DNA from: DATGSF01 sp035302865
GTDB lineage: Bacteria; Bacteroidota; Bacteroidia; Chitinophagales; Chitinophagaceae
NCBI GenBank assembly: GCA_035302865.1
Contig: DATGSF010000162.1
Coordinates: 1-9,307 of the forward strand
Length of the DNA: 9,307 nt
Direction of reading: 5' to 3'
Both the position numbers and the translations under genes were made by a program. Numbering within the stretch: position 1 is the stretch's first letter; each line of letters opens with the position of its first letter. Below, in pieces: positions 6,007-9,307 of this stretch. The notes under the pieces are model-generated. The model was not told the origin of the DNA and searched no databases. It saw only the letters and a list, made by a program, of their open reading frames with translations.

Positions 6007-8982
6007 TTAAAACAGCAACTTACGCCAATTCTGTAAATTGAGCGCATGAATATCAAATTTAAAAGTAATGGTACGACCATACTTTCCACCCAAAATATAT
6101 TCTACATAATCTCTATGTTCAGCATCAATCAAAATTGGGAAATACACACTTAATAAATTTCCAGCATACAGTTCTAAACCAATATTATATAAACTTTGTA
6201 TTTTTTTATCAGAGCCACTATATTTATATTCTGGTAATACAGCAAAATCTGCATATACCCGTAGCGGAATAATAATTTTTGGAATATCAAATGTAAAATT
6301 CGTTGCTAAAATCCATGAATCCGATACACCAATAGGTCTAGAATAAAAAGTTGTAGGAAGCTTAAAACCACCGTGTCGAATATTCACTTGATTTTGAATA
6401 AAGCTCAATCTTTCATTTCTAGCAAAATACAAATCATCATAAGTATAATCAAAAGTTGAGTTATGCGTTGTTGCCCAATGATACTGAAGTGGCAAGTAAG
6501 CCAAATGATGCGAATCATAGCCCATGTATCCACCAAAAAATCTAAACCTTGCCTTTTCTTTTTTCATAAAATAAGACAATTCCGATTGAAATTCTATACT
6601 AGCTTGTACAAGTTTATGATTCCCTTTTGTTTGAACTGTTAAAGAAAAAGGCATTAAATAATGTTCGTAATCCAACCTGTATTTTAATGATGCAAAATTA
6701 TTTTGACTATAAAAAGACTCTTGAGGTAAAAATTGATTTCTTATTTCATCATAGATATAATCATAATCCTCTTCGCTTATAAAATTCACATTGAAATTCA
6801 ATCTATGATTCCATGGAGAACGTGGGTGATTTTTTTTGAAAACTATATTAACGTAAGGATTTATCTTTAAAAATCGTTTTGTAAAAACTGCAGTCTCATA
6901 TTCCTTCGAATCGTAATGATATGAATGAACTTGACCGCCCAATGTAACTGATTGAATAAAAGGAGCAACTTTTTTCAATCTATAACGCATATCTCCTGAT
7001 CCAACAAGCGATTTAGAAGCAAATCCATACATTGGTGCAAAAGCAATTTGGAAATCTTTCAATGGTAAAGTTATATTATGCATACCTAATCCAAGCATAA
7101 ATCCATCATGAGCATTTCCACCTAAAACTGGACTTAAATAAATTTTTTCCTTATCATTCTGACCGATTCCTCCCAAGATTCCAATCCCTATTTTTTTTCT
7201 AGCATTATTATTTATTGGCTTATCATCCCAGTTTGTAGCAATAGAGACATTTTTAGCCTTATTATTGGGCAATTCAACAAGAGTGTCTTTTCCATCAAAT
7301 TGCAACCAAGTAGTTATTTCCTTATCTTGTTCCGCCGACACTAATGGAACAGGAAATCTAGGTATGCCGGTATTATTTTTAATTAAATAAGTATTCTTTT
7401 TCTTTTTATGTATAGATAAATCTCCTAATTCTTCTTGTTCTAGCCATTGAAAAAACCATTGAATATTTTTGCTAGTGTTTTTTTGCCAAGTGTTTTTCAA
7501 ATCCTCCCATTGCGGGTGTTTCATTGCCCATTCGGAATAATATGCACGCATCATTGTTCTAAAAGACTCTTCACCGAGAAAAGACTCCAAGTATTTTAAC
7601 ATAACAGGTCCTCTTAAATAAAGATCTACACCGTAATTTGCGTTAGTATATTCTTCAGAACCCAAATGTAAAGCCTGACTGTATCCACTTCTACTATTTT
7701 CTGATATTATCGCTTGTTCTCCAAGTTTTATAAATTGATTAGATATATCACCTGTCTTTGAATCATTAGTAATTTTTTGTTCGTAAAAACTATTTATTGA
7801 TTCATCCATCCAGGGAAAATCTCTTTCATTACTTGCAAGAACACCATAAAACCAGTTATGTCCCACTTCATGCGCAATAACCTGTTCCAGGATTTTCCCC
7901 TTAAAGTCTTTTTGAATTATTGTAATCATAGGATACTCCATGCCCCCTCCCGCTGATAAGGCACCTTCAACTGCAGTTATTTGTGGGTATGGATAAACGC
8001 CAACTTCTTTTTCTAAAGTTACTACCGTTTTTTTCATAGTTTCAATAGCCAACTTATTCCATTCTTGACCTTGTAAAGAAGCAGCCCATAACTCCACATA
8101 TTTACCTGAGGGTTTTTGCCATTCCTCATATGCAATTGCCCATCTATTACTAGCAAACCAAGCAAAATCATGAACATTCTTTGCAGTGAAGCTAACAGTT
8201 TTTCTCGAATTAGTTCTTAATTTTTGATTTTCCTCTTTTAATAAATTTCGCTTTTCTTTTGAATCCATTTCTCCTGTTGCCAAAACGGTATAATGTGAGG
8301 GCAAGTCTATTTCAACATAATAATTTGCAAACTCACCATAAAATTCTCCTTGATCTAGATAAGTCATAGGATGCCATCCTTTTTTATCATAAACGGCAGG
8401 TTTAGGGTACCATTGACTAATATGAAAAATATTATCAGCATATCCCATTCGAGAAAACACATGAGGAATTTCAACCTTAAATGGAGTGTAAATATATCGT
8501 TTTTGACCAGGAAGTATAGGATTTTCTTGAAAATCTATTTTAATAATATCAATTGCATCTTGAAATTCCCATTGAAGTTTTTTCCCTTTCAGATTTTGTG
8601 AGAAAATATCATTTTTATCCTTTAAAGCTGGAATTTCTTGAAATTCAATATCTTTAATTTTACCCATTTCCATTCGTTCTGCTTTTGCAAAATTCATATT
8701 TCCATTTTCAAGTAATTGCTTAGCAAAAGGGGTATTTTTATCAGAATATGCATTAGGGTACACGTGAATATAAAGTTCTCTCAAAGTATCAGGACTATTG
8801 TTTTTATATTCTAAAATTTGCTTTGCATTAAAGCTTTTATCACTTTCGTTTAATTCAACATGAATAAAATACTCTAATTGTTGTTGCCAATAAGAATGCT
8901 CTTTTTCTTGTGCTTGCATATTCCATGCATGCAAAAGGAAACTAAATAGTATAACAGTTTTAATAAAATATTTATCTTGCAT
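6007..8982 (-). CDS. Exported M1-family zinc metallopeptidase with probable C-terminal outer-membrane beta-barrel
   Basis: This is a gluzincin (M1) aminopeptidase-like protein of 991 residues from the ATG at 8980-8982. A signal peptide (positively charged start, hydrophobic TVILFSFLLHAW, cleavage near MQAQ, residue 25) sends it out of the cytoplasm; no lipobox Cys is present. An N-terminal beta domain comes first. The catalytic domain shows GGGMEYP (345-351) where M1 enzymes have GAMEN, zinc motif HEVGHNW (His371, Glu372, His375) with the third ligand Glu394 in WMDES after the usual 18-residue gap, and a likely catalytic Tyr455 in YLRGP. From about residue 597 to the end there are alternating aromatic/polar strands with Gly and Tyr-rich turns, finishing in a terminal Phe, as in outer-membrane barrels. 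There is no cysteine anywhere. An in-frame ATG at 9027 would add 15 residues before the signal peptide, so I reject it. The start overlaps the rnhA stop by 11 bases. The peptidase call is firm; the barrel is inferred from composition and pattern. Confidence 0.92.
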   Translation of the reverse strand: MQDKYFIKTVILFSFLLHAWNMQAQEKEHSYWQQQLEYFIHVELNESDKSFNAKQILEYKNNSPDTLRELYIHVYPNAYSDKNTPFAKQLLENGNMNFAKAERMEMGKIKDIEFQEIPALKDKNDIFSQNLKGKKLQWEFQDAIDIIKIDFQENPILPGQKRYIYTPFKVEIPHVFSRMGYADNIFHISQWYPKPAVYDKKGWHPMTYLDQGEFYGEFANYYVEIDLPSHYTVLATGEMDSKEKRNLLKEENQKLRTNSRKTVSFTAKNVHDFAWFASNRWAIAYEEWQKPSGKYVELWAASLQGQEWNKLAIETMKKTVVTLEKEVGVYPYPQITAVEGALSAGGGMEYPMITIIQKDFKGKILEQVIAHEVGHNWFYGVLASNERDFPWMDESINSFYEQKITNDSKTGDISNQFIKLGEQAIISENSRSGYSQALHLGSEEYTNANYGVDLYLRGPVMLKYLESFLGEESFRTMMRAYYSEWAMKHPQWEDLKNTWQKNTSKNIQWFFQWLEQEELGDLSIHKKKKNTYLIKNNTGIPRFPVPLVSAEQDKEITTWLQFDGKDTLVELPNNKAKNVSIATNWDDKPINNNARKKIGIGILGGIGQNDKEKIYLSPVLGGNAHDGFMLGLGMHNITLPLKDFQIAFAPMYGFASKSLVGSGDMRYRLKKVAPFIQSVTLGGQVHSYHYDSKEYETAVFTKRFLKINPYVNIVFKKNHPRSPWNHRLNFNVNFISEEDYDYIYDEIRNQFLPQESFYSQNNFASLKYRLDYEHYLMPFSLTVQTKGNHKLVQASIEFQSELSYFMKKEKARFRFFGGYMGYDSHHLAYLPLQYHWATTHNSTFDYTYDDLYFARNERLSFIQNQVNIRHGGFKLPTTFYSRPIGVSDSWILATNFTFDIPKIIIPLRVYADFAVLPEYKYSGSDKKIQSLYNIGLELYAGNLLSVYFPILIDAEHRDYVEYILGGKYGRTITFKFDIHALNLQNWRKLLF

Positions 8983-9307
8983 AATACTCTTGTTCAAAAA
9001 TGGTATCTTGTAATAAATTATTTCCATCAGCAGCTTTTGTAGCTAATTCATCACATCGGTTATTCCAGGGATTATCTGCATGTCCTTTAACCCACTGTAG
9101 GCTTATTTGATGTTTATCGTAAATTTTTAAAAATCTCTTCCAAAGATCAACATTTTTTTTATTTTTAAAACCGGTTCTTTGCCAATTAAACACCCAACTT
9201 TTCATAACTGAATCAACTACATATTTTGAATCTGAATATACAATCACTCGCATATTCTCCCATTTGATTGCCTCTAAACCAACAATAACAGCTAATAACT
9301 CCATTCT
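8972..9307 (-). CDS. rnhA: Ribonuclease HI, 5'-truncated by the window edge
   Basis: The enzyme cuts the RNA strand of RNA-DNA hybrids (R-loops, Okazaki primers) in the cytoplasm. About 111 C-terminal residues are visible. The frame stays open through base 9307 (an Arg codon precedes the Met at 9304), and RMELLA matches the internal RMELMA of E. coli RNase HI, so this Met is not the start. Counting from that Met, the catalytic Glu2 (E. coli Glu48), Asp25 in YSDSKYV (Asp70), His75 in WVKGHADNP (His124) and Asp85 in NRCDELA (Asp134) are present. About 45 N-terminal residues, including the first catalytic Asp, are off-window. The basic handle region (FNWQRTGFKNKKNVDLW, 39-55) is kept but shorter than in E. 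coli. The stop TAA lies inside the start of the M1 peptidase gene, an 11-base overlap that suggests co-transcription and coupled translation. A 1-residue insertion relative to E. coli lies between Glu2 and Asp25. Confidence 0.96.
   Translation of the reverse strand, partial: RMELLAVIVGLEAIKWENMRVIVYSDSKYVVDSVMKSWVFNWQRTGFKNKKNVDLWKRFLKIYDKHQISLQWVKGHADNPWNNRCDELATKAADGNNLLQDTIFEQEYYAR

Noticed and set aside
8371..8601. 76-residue open frame on the plus strand
   Set aside because: It is antisense to the N-terminal part of the M1 peptidase, with a composition typical of shadow frames in AT-rich DNA and no domain.
8980..9027. Upstream in-frame ATG for the M1 peptidase, giving 1006 residues
   Set aside because: It would place 15 extra residues before a normal signal peptide and enlarge the overlap with rnhA to 56 bases; the ATG at 8980-8982 gives a standard export signal.
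9302..9304. Met codon as the start of RNase HI
   Set aside because: The preceding codon is Arg in frame and RMEL is a conserved internal motif of RNase HI, so the gene continues beyond the window.
1..9307. CRISPR arrays, tRNA or rRNA genes, insertion sequences, prophage or defence genes
   Set aside because: I saw no spaced direct repeats, cloverleaf-like sequence, transposase or integrase motifs or terminal inverted repeats; nearly all of the window is accounted for by five ordinary chromosomal genes.

Overview
The window is AT-rich, gene-dense DNA from a Bacteroidota bacterium, most likely a member of the Flavobacteriia or Cytophagia lineages. Three things point there. The secreted protease at the left ends in a type IX secretion (T9SS) type A sorting domain. 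The fbp gene is preceded by a TAnnTTTG promoter box. Most start codons lack a Shine-Dalgarno sequence. The species cannot be named from this sequence.

Layout. Positions 1-3970 (+) hold most of a large modular subtilisin-family (S8) exoprotein. Its catalytic domain is cut by the left edge, and its C-terminus carries the T9SS sorting signal. A 90-bp gap follows, holding a perfect 13-bp inverted repeat that looks like a bidirectional terminator between converging genes. Everything to the right is on the minus strand and in transcription order reads: the 3' part of RNase HI (8972-9307, cut by the right edge); an M1-family zinc metallopeptidase with a probable C-terminal outer-membrane beta-barrel (6007-8982), whose start overlaps the rnhA stop; class I fructose-1,6-bisphosphatase (4955-5965); and an RmlD-like SDR reductase (4061-4927).

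How the genes relate. rnhA and the M1 peptidase overlap by 11 bases and are probably co-transcribed. fbp has its own promoter-like box in the 41-bp gap behind the peptidase gene, and the reductase gene follows fbp after 27 bp, so those two probably form a second unit. The unit may still receive read-through, because no terminator is visible between the peptidase gene and fbp. The functions are mixed: RNA-DNA hybrid removal, surface or periplasmic peptide breakdown, gluconeogenesis and nucleotide-sugar-type reduction. They do not add up to one evident pathway.

No mobile element, CRISPR array, tRNA, rRNA or defence cassette was seen, and no stretch over 300 bases lacks a gene. I found no evidence of a new multi-gene system. 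The most interesting items are the M1 peptidase/beta-barrel fusion with its altered substrate motif, and the duplicated module pair in the T9SS protease.
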